Position numbers and translations under genes: made by a program
The notes under the pieces: model-generated
Seen by the model: only the letters and a program-made list of their open reading frames with translations
Database searches by the model: none
Told to the model about the DNA's origin: nothing
Assembly: GCA_030584065.1 (NCBI GenBank)
Contig: CP129489.1
Span: 2,089,497 to 2,153,496, forward strand
DNA length: 64,000 nt
Direction of reading: 5' to 3'
From: Flavobacteriales bacterium
GTDB taxonomy: Bacteria; Bacteroidota; Bacteroidia; Flavobacteriales_F; PHOS-HE28
Shown here: piece after piece, positions 38,050 to 47,469 of the stretch
Numbering within the stretch: the stretch's first letter is position 1
Layout: each line of letters opens with the position of its first letter

Positions 38050-38750
38050 TGAGCAAGAAAGCCGCCCCCGACCCCCGCAGCCTGATCCTTGAGATGCTGC
38101 GCACCAAGTCCTGCATGAAGCAGGACGTGTATCAGAGCACCATGGTGCTCTTCGAGATGGTGAAGGAGCTGCTGCAGGAGATCGCGCTGGACCTGGAGGC
38201 CAAGGTGAAGTGCGAGGATGAGCGGCTCACCGTCACCTTCACCGACAAGGGGCAGACCGCCTGCGAGCTGCGCGTGGCGGGCGATGTCATCATCTTCCAC
38301 ATGCACACCAATGTCTTCCGGCTCGATCAGAGCCACAGCCTATGGAAGACGAGCTATCTGGAGGAGGACGAGCTGCGCGGCTACTTCGGGGTGATCAACA
38401 TGTACAATTTCCTCAGCGACTCCTTCAAGTACAACCGTGAGCGCGACCTGGGGTACTTGGTGGCCCGGCTCTTCCTCAACCGCGACAACCGGTTCTTCGT
38501 CCAAGGCAAACGGCAGCTCGGTTTCCTATACAACGACCTGCCCGCCAATGCGCTGGAGCGCGAGCGTATCAGGGCCGTTCTGCTCTCCGTGATCCTCTAC
38601 GTGCTGGAGTTCGACCTGCTGGCCCCGCCCTACGACCAAGTGAACCAGGTGACCGTGAGCGAGATGAACGAGCTGAACGCCAACCTGAAGATCAGCACGG
38701 GCAAACGGCTCGGTTTCCGGTTCCAGTCGGATACCGAGGACATGACTTGA
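38049..38750 (+). CDS. Conserved-looking hypothetical protein coupled to proS
   Basis: The gene encodes 233 residues starting at the ATG that shares a base with the proS stop. The protein is soluble and mixed alpha/beta, with a helical start (ILEMLRTKSCMKQDVYQSTM), a beta segment (DERLTVTFTDKGQTACELRV) and the motif YFGVINMYNFLSDSFKYNRE, then FLNRDNRFFVQGKRQLGFLY. No signal peptide, membrane helix or known domain is seen. It ends 62 bp before tRNA-Glu. The tight coupling suggests co-expression with proS, but no function is claimed. Confidence 0.65.
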   Translation: MSKKAAPDPRSLILEMLRTKSCMKQDVYQSTMVLFEMVKELLQEIALDLEAKVKCEDERLTVTFTDKGQTACELRVAGDVIIFHMHTNVFRLDQSHSLWKTSYLEEDELRGYFGVINMYNFLSDSFKYNRERDLGYLVARLFLNRDNRFFVQGKRQLGFLYNDLPANALERERIRAVLLSVILYVLEFDLLAPPYDQVNQVTVSEMNELNANLKISTGKRLGFRFQSDTEDMT

Positions 38751-38780
38751 TTGGGATTTCGCGCCGCTGATTACATTTGC
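38750..38780 (+). promoter_or_regulatory. Promoter of tRNA-Glu
   Basis: ATTG at 38750-38753, 19 nt, then TACATTTG at 38773-38780 matches TTTG-N19-TAnnTTTG with one mismatch. It lies 32 bp upstream of the tRNA. Confidence 0.7.
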
Positions 38781-38812
38781 GGCCCTGTCGCTGGACAGGC
38801 ATTGTCATCGTG

Positions 38813-38884
38813 GCCCGTTCGTCTAGGGGTTAGGACGCGTCCCTTTCACGGATGAAACAGGGGTTCGATTCCCCTACGGGCTAC
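38813..38884 (+). tRNA. tRNA-Glu (TTC)
   Basis: The 72-nt cloverleaf has acceptor GGCCCGT/ACGGGCT, discriminator A, anticodon loop CTTTCAC (anticodon TTC) and T-loop TTCGATT. Confidence 0.94.
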
Positions 38885-38890
38885 ATCGGA

Positions 38891-38915
38891 AACCCGCGCA
38901 CTGCGCGGGTTTTCT
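38891..38915 (+). terminator. Rho-independent terminator of tRNA-Glu
   Basis: AAACCCGCGC (38891-38900) pairs with GCGCGGGTTT (38904-38913) around a 3-nt loop, followed by T-rich sequence. The further 260 bp up to murF show no gene. Confidence 0.8.
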
Positions 38916-39178
38916 CATTCCACCGCATGGCGCCACGCCCGTCATGCCGCACAGGAGGCGCGCCGTAACCGGCTCCCACGTGCTGGACCAGCACGCTGCA
39001 CCAATTGTCACCTCCCCGCCCAAGGCTCGGTCAGCGCCATGGATTGGCCGGTGTCCCCGCCGCGCAGAGCACGACCAGGACCAATGCCCCCCGAGCCGCA
39101 GGAACCAAGGCAGGCCCCTGACCGCTCATCGGTTGGCGGTTGGCGCTCTTCGGGCAGCCGCAAACGGTCGCTTCGCGT

Positions 39179-40468
39179 TCACAGGGCGGGCAGGAGCGCC
39201 TCCAAACGGATGCCGCGCGAGCCCTTCAAGAGAATCAGGCGCCCCTCAACGGGCTCGCTGTTCAAACGGGCCACAACCGCCTCCGCGTTCGCATAGGTGG
39301 TCCCGGATGCTCCTGCCTCCGCGAAAAGCGGCCCCACATACCACGCTTCGAGGCCCAGCTGGCTTATGAGTTCGATGATCTTCCGGTGCTCAGCGCGCGA
39401 ATCGGCGCCCAGCTCGAGCATATCACCCAGGATGACCAGCTTGGGCCGTGCACTGGCCATGGCGGCGAAGTGGCGCAAAGCGGCACCCATGCTGCTTGGA
39501 TTGGCGTTGTAGGCATCGACCACCACTTCGTTGCGGCCGGTATCGCTGAACTGCGAACGGTTGTTGCTGGGCACGTAGCCCTCCAATGCGCTGACGATGG
39601 TCGCGTCCGGAACCCCGAAAAGCCGGCCCACAGCCACGGCAGCCAGGGCATTGGGGAGATTGTAGGCGCCGACCAGCCGAGTCGCCACCCGATGCTCCCG
39701 GCCATCGCGGCCGAGGAAAGCCAAGCCGAGGAAGGGTCCCTGGCTCGCATCGCGCCCGCGGGTATCCGCATCCGGGCGGGTGCCGTAGGTGTGGCGCGGA
39801 AGTCCCTGGCTCCTGGTCATGAGAACCTCATCGTCCGCATTCACGAGCAGGCTCCCCGCGTGGCTCGCCAGAAACGCATAGAGCTCCGTCTTGGTGCGCA
39901 ACACGCCATCGAATCCCCCGAACCCCTCCAGATGCGCCCGGCCCACGTTGGTGATGAGGCCATGCGTGGGTTCGGCGATGCCTACGAGCTCGGCGATATC
40001 GCCGGGCTTGTTCGCGCCCATCTCAATGATGGCGAAGCGATGTCGGGCCGTCAACCGAAGCAGCGTAAGCGGTACACCGATGTGGTTGTTGAGGTTGCCC
40101 TTGGTGGCCAGCGTAGGTCGGTCTCCGGCCATGACGGCTTGCACCAGCTCCTTGGTGGTTGTCTTGCCATTGGTACCGGTGATGGCCAGCACCGGCAGCT
40201 CGAATTGGCGCCGATGGTGCCTAGCAAGATCCTGGAGCGCCGCCAGCCCGTCGTGCACGAGAAGGCACCTGGGATCGACGGCAGCGCCCGGATCGTCCAC
40301 GATGGCATAGCGCGCACCGCTGGCGAGCGCCTGCGCAGCGAAGGCATTCGCATCGAACCGGGGTCCCTTCAGGGCCACGAAGAGGGAGCCCGCCTCGATC
40401 GCCCGGGTGTCGGTGCAGACGCCCGTGCATTCCAGGAAGCGCTGATAGAGGACCGCCAGGGGTGTCAT
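39179..40468 (-). CDS. murF: UDP-N-acetylmuramoyl-tripeptide--D-alanyl-D-alanine ligase
   Basis: The protein is 429 residues from the ATG at 40468 (MTPLAVLYQRFLECTGVCTD). The ATP loop is TGTNGKTTTKELV (98-104 core), followed by TKGNLNNHIGVPLTLL and the acidic IIEMGANKPGDI. The ligase C-domain has NRSQFSDTGRNEVVVDAYNANP and LGDMLELG. It adds D-Ala-D-Ala to UDP-MurNAc-tripeptide in the cytoplasm. It lies downstream of gldJ, behind a hairpin, so it may be only partly co-transcribed with the T9SS genes. Confidence 0.93.
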   Translation of the reverse strand: MTPLAVLYQRFLECTGVCTDTRAIEAGSLFVALKGPRFDANAFAAQALASGARYAIVDDPGAAVDPRCLLVHDGLAALQDLARHHRRQFELPVLAITGTNGKTTTKELVQAVMAGDRPTLATKGNLNNHIGVPLTLLRLTARHRFAIIEMGANKPGDIAELVGIAEPTHGLITNVGRAHLEGFGGFDGVLRTKTELYAFLASHAGSLLVNADDEVLMTRSQGLPRHTYGTRPDADTRGRDASQGPFLGLAFLGRDGREHRVATRLVGAYNLPNALAAVAVGRLFGVPDATIVSALEGYVPSNNRSQFSDTGRNEVVVDAYNANPSSMGAALRHFAAMASARPKLVILGDMLELGADSRAEHRKIIELISQLGLEAWYVGPLFAEAGASGTTYANAEAVVARLNSEPVEGRLILLKGSRGIRLEALLPAL

Positions 40469-40477
40469 GGAATGGAA

Positions 40478-40502
40478 GACCCCCGGCAGTCTGCCGGGGG
40501 TC
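40478..40502 (-). terminator. Hairpin between gldJ and murF
   Basis: GACCCCCGGCAG (40478-40489) and its exact complement (40491-40502) form a strong GC stem about 25 bp after the gldJ stop; in practice the loop would open to about 7 nt. Confidence 0.65.
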
Positions 40503-40526
40503 CGAATGTAAAGGGGCGTCCTTCGG

Positions 40527-42293
40527 TCAGCGCTTCTTGGCTTGATCGAGCTTTTCGCGGCGCTTGTTGTCGCCCATGCCCACCGGGCTGCCAACGCGCG
40601 TCATGGCGCAGCGGAAGCCGATGGTGGCCGTGCTCTGCCGCTCATCGAGGTGGCGGCGCGTGGCTGGATTGGCCCAGTAGATGCGGTCGGCCCAGCTGGC
40701 GCCCTTGTAGACCCGGCTGCGGTCATTCACCAGGGTGGTCTTGCCCCAGTCGTACATCGGATTCCCTTCGAAATCGGGCTGCTCGTAGTAGATGCTGCTC
40801 TCCACATCCCCGTCGCGGAAATCGATGTTGTCGCTCTGGCGGTAATTGCGGCGATCGATATTCTCTTCCACGGTGACACTGCGCACGCGCACATCGCCCG
40901 GCTGGTCGGCCTGGTAGTCGCTGATGCCGGAGAGCAGCTTGGGGCAGATCTCCAGGTCCTTGCTCTTGATGTTGTCCACCATGTCCTGAACACGCTGCAT
41001 GGCCGCATCCTGCTTGCGCGTGTTATTGAACTCGATGGCCTGATCGATCTGGGTGAGCAGCTCGTCGATCAGCGCCGCCTCCTCATCCGTGGCACGGCCC
41101 TGCATGGCCATCTGGAACTCGGTGAGGTAGTATTTGATGCCATCCACATCGTAGACCACGAGGTCATGCTTGTCCTGCACAACGCCATCGCTGTTGAGCA
41201 CCTTGGTGCGGAACACGTTGCCGCGGAAGGGCCTGAAGTCGTCCTTGTCCTCGGGGCTGAGGGGGCGGTACACATCCATCACCCATTCGCTCACGTTGCC
41301 GGCCATGTTGTATAGGCCATAGTCATTCGGCCAGTAGCTGAACACCGGTGCGGTGACATCGGCATTATCGTTGAGGCTGCCTGCCACGCCCATGTAATCC
41401 CCACGCCCGCGCATGAAGTTGCCGCGGAAATCGCCGTAGAAAGCGCCTCCCCGCTTGCGGCTGTCGTAGCGCACCCAGTGGCCGTTCCAAGGATAGATGC
41501 GGCGCTCCACCACCCGCTCGTCGACGGTGTTGCCGATGATTCCGTATGCTGCGTACTCCCACTCCGCCTCAGTCGGCAGGCGGTAGCGCGGCAGCAGCAC
41601 GCCATCCTCCATCTTGATGTTCCGCGTGTCCTTGTTCGGATTGAAGTCGGTCACGCCGTCCACCTTCTTGCCGCTCTCGTACTGGCCGGCCAGGTAGGCA
41701 TCCGTGGTGAAGTGGTCCTCGTTGATCTGGTTGGTGTAATGCTCGAACAGGCCTTCGCGGATCAGGATGATCTCGTTCACGCGGTCCGTCCTCCAGGCGC
41801 AGTAGTCGTTGGCCTGCAGCCAGTTGATTCCCACCACGGGATAGTCCCGGTAGGCCGGGTGGCGCAGGTAGTACTCCACATAGGGCTCGTTGAAGGCCAG
41901 CTTGCTCCGCCACACCAGCGTATCGGGCAGGGCCTTCTTGTAGATCTCGGGATAATCGGCCGCGAAAACGCGATCGAGCCAGTAGAGGTACTCGAGCCAA
42001 TAGAAATTGGTGACCTCCGCCTCATCCATATAGAAGGATGAGACGGTGACGGTGCGCGGGATCATGTCCCACTCGTGCCTCAGGTCGTCGGTGACGCGGC
42101 CCATGGTGAACTGCCCGCCCTCCACGAGGATGAGCCCCGGGCCGTTCTCCTGCTCCTCGAAGCTGGCCTTCTCGAAGCCGCCGTTCTTGGAGTCGTTGTA
42201 GTTCCAGCCGGTGGCGCCGCTTTTCTCGAACTGGCAGCTCGAGAGGAAAGCCGCACCCATCAGCAGGACCCCTGTCTTCCTTGCAAGGCTCAT
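40527..42293 (-). CDS. gldJ: T9SS/gliding lipoprotein GldJ
   Basis: The 588-residue lipoprotein has signal and lipobox FLSSC (C20). It carries the formylglycine-generating-enzyme/sulfatase-modifying fold of GldJ/GldK: ILVEGGQFTMGRV, YPVVGINWLQANDYCAWR, RLPTEAEWEYAAYG, NMAGNVSEWVMDVYRPL and the closing VYKGASWADRIYW plus TIGFRCAM. In Flavobacterium johnsoniae GldJ is an outer-membrane lipoprotein needed for gliding and for stability of the T9SS ring protein GldK. The neighbours (porP/sprF-like, porU, porV) support GldJ. Actual gliding cannot be inferred from this alone because non-gliding T9SS bacteria keep GldJ/PorK-type proteins. Confidence 0.88.
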   Translation of the reverse strand: MSLARKTGVLLMGAAFLSSCQFEKSGATGWNYNDSKNGGFEKASFEEQENGPGLILVEGGQFTMGRVTDDLRHEWDMIPRTVTVSSFYMDEAEVTNFYWLEYLYWLDRVFAADYPEIYKKALPDTLVWRSKLAFNEPYVEYYLRHPAYRDYPVVGINWLQANDYCAWRTDRVNEIILIREGLFEHYTNQINEDHFTTDAYLAGQYESGKKVDGVTDFNPNKDTRNIKMEDGVLLPRYRLPTEAEWEYAAYGIIGNTVDERVVERRIYPWNGHWVRYDSRKRGGAFYGDFRGNFMRGRGDYMGVAGSLNDNADVTAPVFSYWPNDYGLYNMAGNVSEWVMDVYRPLSPEDKDDFRPFRGNVFRTKVLNSDGVVQDKHDLVVYDVDGIKYYLTEFQMAMQGRATDEEAALIDELLTQIDQAIEFNNTRKQDAAMQRVQDMVDNIKSKDLEICPKLLSGISDYQADQPGDVRVRSVTVEENIDRRNYRQSDNIDFRDGDVESSIYYEQPDFEGNPMYDWGKTTLVNDRSRVYKGASWADRIYWANPATRRHLDERQSTATIGFRCAMTRVGSPVGMGDNKRREKLDQAKKR

Positions 42294-42325
42294 GGCAATG
42301 GTGGTTTCGTGGTTCCTGGGAGGGA

Positions 42326-43303
42326 TCAGAACGTCGGGCAGGCCACGACGCGGAACCTCCGCTTCTTGGGTTTGCAGTTGAACTGGATCTGCATGCTTAC
42401 CTCGTGCGACCCTGCGGTGCGCGTGGTGAGCTTGCTGGTGGTGAGGTCGTAGCTGTAACCGAACTTGAACTTGTCGGTGTGGAATCCGATGAGGGCGATG
42501 AAGGAGTCCCGCGTACGGTACCAGACGCCGGCGGTGATGGGGCCGTGGTCGATGTACAGGCCGAGGTTCAACTGACGGAACGCGGCCTGCTGCTGGTATA
42601 GTACGTTGGGGGAGATCCGGGTCCTGGCCTCGCCGTACTTGCCCTTCATGCCCAGCGGGATGGCCGCACCGGCATGGCCGGTGATCTTCATGGGCAACCG
42701 GCTCGTGCCTACGATAAGGGATTCATTGGGCTGGGTGAGGTGGTGCACCGCCACGCCCACGAAATAGATGTCGGTGTAGCCGAGGAGCCCGGCGCTGAAG
42801 TCGGCGTTGCCCACCTTTCCGCCCCGGGGGACATCATTCGTGTTGTAGATGAAGCCGCGCCGCGGGTCGATCTGATCGCCGAAGGTGAGCTTGCTCCAGT
42901 CCAGCGACTTCTGGAAGTAGGTGGCCTGGAAGCCGAACTTCATGGAGAACTTGCGTGAAATGGCCTGCTGGTACGAATAGATGCCACTCACCGTGGTGGT
43001 GTTCAGCGTGCCTTTGCCGGCCTGGTCGTTGGTGACCAGCAGCCCCAAGCCGCCCATCAATCCATCCACATGCTGGTCATAGCTCGCACTGGTGGTGACG
43101 AAGGTGCCTGTGAGGGCCGGCCACTGGTTGCGGTAATTGAGGACCACACGTGGGCACCGCGCGGTACCGGCGAATGCCGGGTTGAGGTAGAGCGGATTGG
43201 CGTAGAATTGGGTGAACTGGGGGTCTTGCGCCATAGCGCTAAGGCCGCCCAACACCACCATTGCGAACACCAGGCCCGCACGCCCAATGGTCCTTGTCAT
43301 CAT
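42326..43303 (-). CDS. PorP/SprF family T9SS membrane protein
   Basis: The protein is 325 residues from the ATG at 43303, with a signal peptide ending LSAMAQ. The mature start DPQFTQFYANPLYLNPAFAGT is the hallmark of the PorP/SprF family, followed by NYRNQWPALTGTF and a beta-barrel-like body (GLYIDHGPITAGVWYRTRDS, FKFGYSYDLTTSKL). PorP is an outer-membrane partner of the T9SS, and SprF helps export of the SprB adhesin. It lies 32 bp upstream of gldJ in the same direction and is likely in one transcript. SprF and PorP cannot be separated from sequence alone. Confidence 0.87.
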   Translation of the reverse strand: MMTRTIGRAGLVFAMVVLGGLSAMAQDPQFTQFYANPLYLNPAFAGTARCPRVVLNYRNQWPALTGTFVTTSASYDQHVDGLMGGLGLLVTNDQAGKGTLNTTTVSGIYSYQQAISRKFSMKFGFQATYFQKSLDWSKLTFGDQIDPRRGFIYNTNDVPRGGKVGNADFSAGLLGYTDIYFVGVAVHHLTQPNESLIVGTSRLPMKITGHAGAAIPLGMKGKYGEARTRISPNVLYQQQAAFRQLNLGLYIDHGPITAGVWYRTRDSFIALIGFHTDKFKFGYSYDLTTSKLTTRTAGSHEVSMQIQFNCKPKKRRFRVVACPTF

Positions 43304-43437
43304 GCTCTCGTTGCGATCTAGGCTAACTGCAAGCGCCAATTATACGGAGCCGCCCCGGAACGGTTCTCAAGCGACTGGCAATAATGCCGAACAAGCCCCG
43401 TTGACACCGTGTTCCGAAACGCAAGGGTCGAAGGTAG

Positions 43438-43445
43438 TATTTTCG
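43438..43445 (+). promoter_or_regulatory. Putative -7 box for porU
   Basis: TATTTTCG matches TAnnTTTG with one mismatch, 34 bp upstream of the porU ATG, in the 176-bp AT-richer region between divergent porP/sprF-like and porU genes. Confidence 0.4.
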
Positions 43446-43479
43446 ATCCGAACTGTTGAAAACCTGTTGATTGCCGGTG

Positions 43480-46400
43480 ATGAGCCCTTCCCTGAAGACC
43501 CTGACCGCTGCCATTTTCATCCCCCTCGCGCTGAACGTGCATGCGCAAAGGGATCTCTCCCGGTCCCTCGCGTGGCCCTCAGCCGGACCGGAAGCCCGCG
43601 GCCGCATCGGGGAACCGGCGACGAAGCAAGCCACACAGGCCGCCGAGGCCCTCGCCTTCAGGGGCGCCGCCATCGACCCGGACCGGGGCGGTCTGCCTGT
43701 CCACACCGAAGTGCTGGAACTGCAAGCCGGCGTCAGCCAAGCCACGCTCCGGCTGGCCGATGCGCAGTACATCGGCATCACGGCCGATGAGCGCAGCGCA
43801 TGGCCTGGGCTGGATACCATCGGCGCCGAGCCGGAGGTGCATACGCACCTTTCCTGGCACCGCAAGCAGCCCCACCTGCTCATCACCCTGGTCCCCTTCC
43901 GCAGGAATCCAGCGAACGGGAGCATCGAGAAGCTGACCTCCTTCCGGTATGAGTTGGCGGAGACCTTCGGAGGCCCCAGGGGCCGGCCGAAGATGAACTA
44001 CCCCGAGCATTCGAGGCTGGCGGAAGGGGATTGGTTCCGCTTCACCGTGGCACGCGACGGGGTGTACCGGCTCACCTATGATTTCCTGCGGTCATTGGGC
44101 CTGCCGGGGTCGGAATGGGCCAGTGACCGCATCAACATCTATGGCAACCACCATGGCCTGCTGCCATTCGTGAACAGCGTGGTGGTGCCCACGGACCTGC
44201 TGCCCAATGCCATTGAAGTGGTCGACGGCGGAGACGGCGTCTTCGGCCCGGGCGACCATCTCCTCTTCTACGCATCAGGACCGACGCGCTGGGAGCAGGC
44301 TTCCGGCCTCTTCCGGCATACAAAGCACGTCTACACCGACTCGGCTTCCTACTTCGTGGGGCTGGATGCGGATGCGCCGGTGCGCATCCAGACCGTGGCC
44401 CAGAGCAGCCTGCCCGCCACGCGCACCATCACCCGGTTCAACGACCGGCAGGTGATCGACCGCGACCTCACGAACCTGATCAAGTCCGGACGCACTTGGT
44501 ATGGCGAGGTCTACGACCTTGTGACCACCTATGGATACAGCTTCGAGACGCCTTTCCTGGTGCCCACCGAGCCGATCACGCTGGAGGTGAACGGCGCGGC
44601 GCGGACCTTCAATTCGGGCGTGGTGCAGAACACCAGCTCCTTCACCGTCTCCTCGGGCAGCGCATTCTCAGGCACCATCACGGTGAACGGCATCGCCAAC
44701 AGCTATACCGGGCCCACAGCGCGCAACTTCAACCAGACGTTCACCTGGAATGCCGCAGGGAACAGCGTTCCGGTGTCCATCACCTTCAACAAGTTCGACC
44801 CGGTGACCTCCGTAGGCTGGCTGAACTACCTGCGCCTCAACTGCACGCGCGAGCTGCGCATGTTCGGCGACCAGCTCATGTTCCGGTCGCTGGAGTCCGC
44901 CGGGCCCGGCGAGGTCTCCGAGTTCGTCATCGACAATGCCCAGACCGTGCAGCGGATCTGGGACATCACCGACCCCCTTAATCCCGGCCGCGTCGACTAT
45001 GCCGCATCGGGGAACCAGAAGACGTTCCGGATGGGCACCGATACCCTCCGCCAGTTCATCGCCTTCCGCGATGCCAACTACCTCTCCCCCACCGCCGTGG
45101 GCCGCGTAACTCCGCAGGACCTGCATGCCACGGAACTGCCTACGGACCTGGTGATCGTGTGCCCGCCCGTGTTCCAGGCGCAGGCCCAGCGGCTTGCCGA
45201 GCGGCGCGCCAGCGAAGGGCTCTCGGTGCGCATCGTATCGCCGCAGCAGGTCTTCAACGAGTTCAGCAGCGGCATGCGCGACGCTTCGGCGATCAAGCGG
45301 TACATGCGGATGCTCTACGACCGGGCCGGTGCCGACCCCGACCTGATGCCGCGCTACCTCCTGCTCTTCGGCGATGGCTCCTACAACAACATCTCGCTCA
45401 CGCCGAGCAACCAGAACTACATCCCCACCTACCAGACCGAGGACAGCGTCGACCCCTCGCGCTCGTACACGTCGGACGACTTCTTCGGCCTCCTGGATGA
45501 AGGGGATGGCGAGTACACAGGCGACCTGGTGGACATCGGCGTGGGCCGCCTGGTGGTGCACAGCGCCGAGCAGGCCCGGCAGGTGGTGGACAAGATCCTG
45601 AACTACGACCGCCTGGGCGTGAGCACGGCGAGCGGCGGCAGCTGCACGGTCACCGGCGATGGCGGCATCCCGGATTGGCGGACCCACGTGCTCTTCGTGA
45701 GCGACGACCAGACCGGTGACGGCTTCGAGGGCATCATCCACATGGACCAGAGCGATTCGCTGGCCCGCCGCGTGGAACGGGAATACCCGCACCTGAACGT
45801 GGACAAGATCTATATGGACGCCTACCAGCAGATCTCAACACCGGGCGGGCAGCGCTATCCGCAAGCCAGCTCGGAGCTGCGCGACAAGGTGCAGAAGGGC
45901 GCCCTCCTGGTGAATTACGTGGGGCACGGGGGCGAAGTGGGCTGGGCCCATGAGCGGCTGCTGGACAACACCACGATCCTGGACTGGACGAACAAGGACC
46001 GCCTGCCGCTCTTCATGACCGCCACCTGCGAGTTCACCCGGTGGGATGACCCCGGCCGCACCTCGGCAGGCGAATACGTGCTGCTCAATCCGAACGGCGG
46101 CGGCGTGGGCCTCATGTCCACCTCGCGCCTGGCCTACTCCAGCCAGAACTTCATGCTGGCCAACGACTTCTTCGACCATGTCTTCGAGACCGTGGATGAG
46201 GCGGGCCGGGAGGCGCGCATCGGCGATACCTACCGGCGCACGAAGAAGGCCATCACCACCCAGCAGCCCACGCTCCGCAACCACCGGAACTTCGTGCTGG
46301 TGGGCGATCCGAGCATGCGGCTGGCGCTGCCGCGTGCCACCCTGCGGATCGCCGCGATCACCGATACGCTCGGGCAGCCGGTCGATACCCTGAAGGCCCT

Positions 46401-47409
46401 CAGCGTGGTGCGCGTCACGGGCTTCGTCGATGACGGCAGCGGCCAGCCCATGCAGGAGTTCAACGGGGTGGTGGTGCCCACTGTCTACGACAAGGCCAGC
46501 GTGCAGAACACCCTGGCCAACGACGGCGGCGGCGCCTTCACCTTCCGCATCCGGAAGAGCGTGATCTACCGCGGCCGGGCCACCGTCACCAACGGCAGCT
46601 TCAGCTTCACCTTCGTGGTGCCGAAGGACATCAACTACCAAGTGGGGCCCGGGCGCATCGCTTGCTATGCGGAATCAGCCATGTTGAACGCCAGCGGCTA
46701 CACGAATAGCCCCAAGGTGGGCGACACGGCCGATGACGTCGCCCTGGACGATCAGGGGCCGCGGATCGACCTGTTCCTGAACGACGACCGGTTCGTGCGC
46801 GGGGGCATCACCAACGAGACCCCGCTGCTCTTCGCCCGTCTGTTCGATAAGAACGGCATCAATACCGTGGGCTCGAGCATCGGCCACGACCTGCTGGCCA
46901 CCTTGGACGAGAACACCGAGCAGGCCATCGTGCTCAACGACCTCTACGAGGCCGACCTGGACACCTACAAGAGCGGCCAGGTGCGGTACCGCTTCGGTCG
47001 CCTTGCCGAAGGCAGCCACACGCTGCGCCTGAAGGCCTGGGATGCGCACAACAATTCATCGGAGTCCACCACCGAATTCGTGGTGGCGAGCAGCGCCGAG
47101 CTCGCCTTGGAGCATGTGCTGAACTACCCCAACCCCTTCACCACCAGCACCCAGTTCTTCTTCGAGCACAATCGCCCATGCGCCACGCTCGATGCCCAGA
47201 TCCAGGTGTTCACCGTGGCCGGTCGGCTGGTGAAGACCATCAACGAGCGCCTGACCTGCGATGGGTTCCGGAGCGAGCCCCTGGCGTGGGACGGCAGGGA
47301 CGACTTCGGCGACAAGCTCGGCCGCGGGGTCTATGTGTACCGCCTTTCCGTCACCGCACCCGATGGCGCGAACGCGGAGAAATTCGAGAAGCTCGTCATC
47401 CTCCGTTAA
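43480..47409 (+). CDS. porU: T9SS sortase PorU (C25 gingipain-like peptidase)
   Basis: The protein is 1309 residues from the ATG at 43480, with a signal peptide ending NVHAQ. The C25 peptidase domain contains the catalytic pair His816 (NYVGHGGEVGWAHE) and Cys850 (FMTATCEFTRWDD), together with MPRYLLLFGDGSYNN and VDIGVGRLVV. A C-terminal sorting-like domain is present (YPNPFTTSTQFFFEH, then GRGVYVYRLS and KLVILR). PorU removes the sorting domain from T9SS cargo and anchors it to A-LPS or another carrier. It starts 60 bp before porV and is divergent from the porP/sprF-like gene. Confidence 0.94.
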   Translation: MSPSLKTLTAAIFIPLALNVHAQRDLSRSLAWPSAGPEARGRIGEPATKQATQAAEALAFRGAAIDPDRGGLPVHTEVLELQAGVSQATLRLADAQYIGITADERSAWPGLDTIGAEPEVHTHLSWHRKQPHLLITLVPFRRNPANGSIEKLTSFRYELAETFGGPRGRPKMNYPEHSRLAEGDWFRFTVARDGVYRLTYDFLRSLGLPGSEWASDRINIYGNHHGLLPFVNSVVVPTDLLPNAIEVVDGGDGVFGPGDHLLFYASGPTRWEQASGLFRHTKHVYTDSASYFVGLDADAPVRIQTVAQSSLPATRTITRFNDRQVIDRDLTNLIKSGRTWYGEVYDLVTTYGYSFETPFLVPTEPITLEVNGAARTFNSGVVQNTSSFTVSSGSAFSGTITVNGIANSYTGPTARNFNQTFTWNAAGNSVPVSITFNKFDPVTSVGWLNYLRLNCTRELRMFGDQLMFRSLESAGPGEVSEFVIDNAQTVQRIWDITDPLNPGRVDYAASGNQKTFRMGTDTLRQFIAFRDANYLSPTAVGRVTPQDLHATELPTDLVIVCPPVFQAQAQRLAERRASEGLSVRIVSPQQVFNEFSSGMRDASAIKRYMRMLYDRAGADPDLMPRYLLLFGDGSYNNISLTPSNQNYIPTYQTEDSVDPSRSYTSDDFFGLLDEGDGEYTGDLVDIGVGRLVVHSAEQARQVVDKILNYDRLGVSTASGGSCTVTGDGGIPDWRTHVLFVSDDQTGDGFEGIIHMDQSDSLARRVEREYPHLNVDKIYMDAYQQISTPGGQRYPQASSELRDKVQKGALLVNYVGHGGEVGWAHERLLDNTTILDWTNKDRLPLFMTATCEFTRWDDPGRTSAGEYVLLNPNGGGVGLMSTSRLAYSSQNFMLANDFFDHVFETVDEAGREARIGDTYRRTKKAITTQQPTLRNHRNFVLVGDPSMRLALPRATLRIAAITDTLGQPVDTLKALSVVRVTGFVDDGSGQPMQEFNGVVVPTVYDKASVQNTLANDGGGAFTFRIRKSVIYRGRATVTNGSFSFTFVVPKDINYQVGPGRIACYAESAMLNASGYTNSPKVGDTADDVALDDQGPRIDLFLNDDRFVRGGITNETPLLFARLFDKNGINTVGSSIGHDLLATLDENTEQAIVLNDLYEADLDTYKSGQVRYRFGRLAEGSHTLRLKAWDAHNNSSESTTEFVVASSAELALEHVLNYPNPFTTSTQFFFEHNRPCATLDAQIQVFTVAGRLVKTINERLTCDGFRSEPLAWDGRDDFGDKLGRGVYVYRLSVTAPDGANAEKFEKLVILR

Positions 47410-47434
47410 GGCCGCCGACGCCCCGCAGCGGCCG

Positions 47435-47442
47435 TATATTCG
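47435..47442 (+). promoter_or_regulatory. Putative -7 box for porV
   Basis: TATATTCG matches TAnnTTTG with one mismatch, 27 bp before the porV ATG, so porV may also have its own promoter in addition to read-through from porU. Confidence 0.35.
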
Positions 47443-47469
47443 CAGCCCTTTACCCCACCCCTCTCCGGA

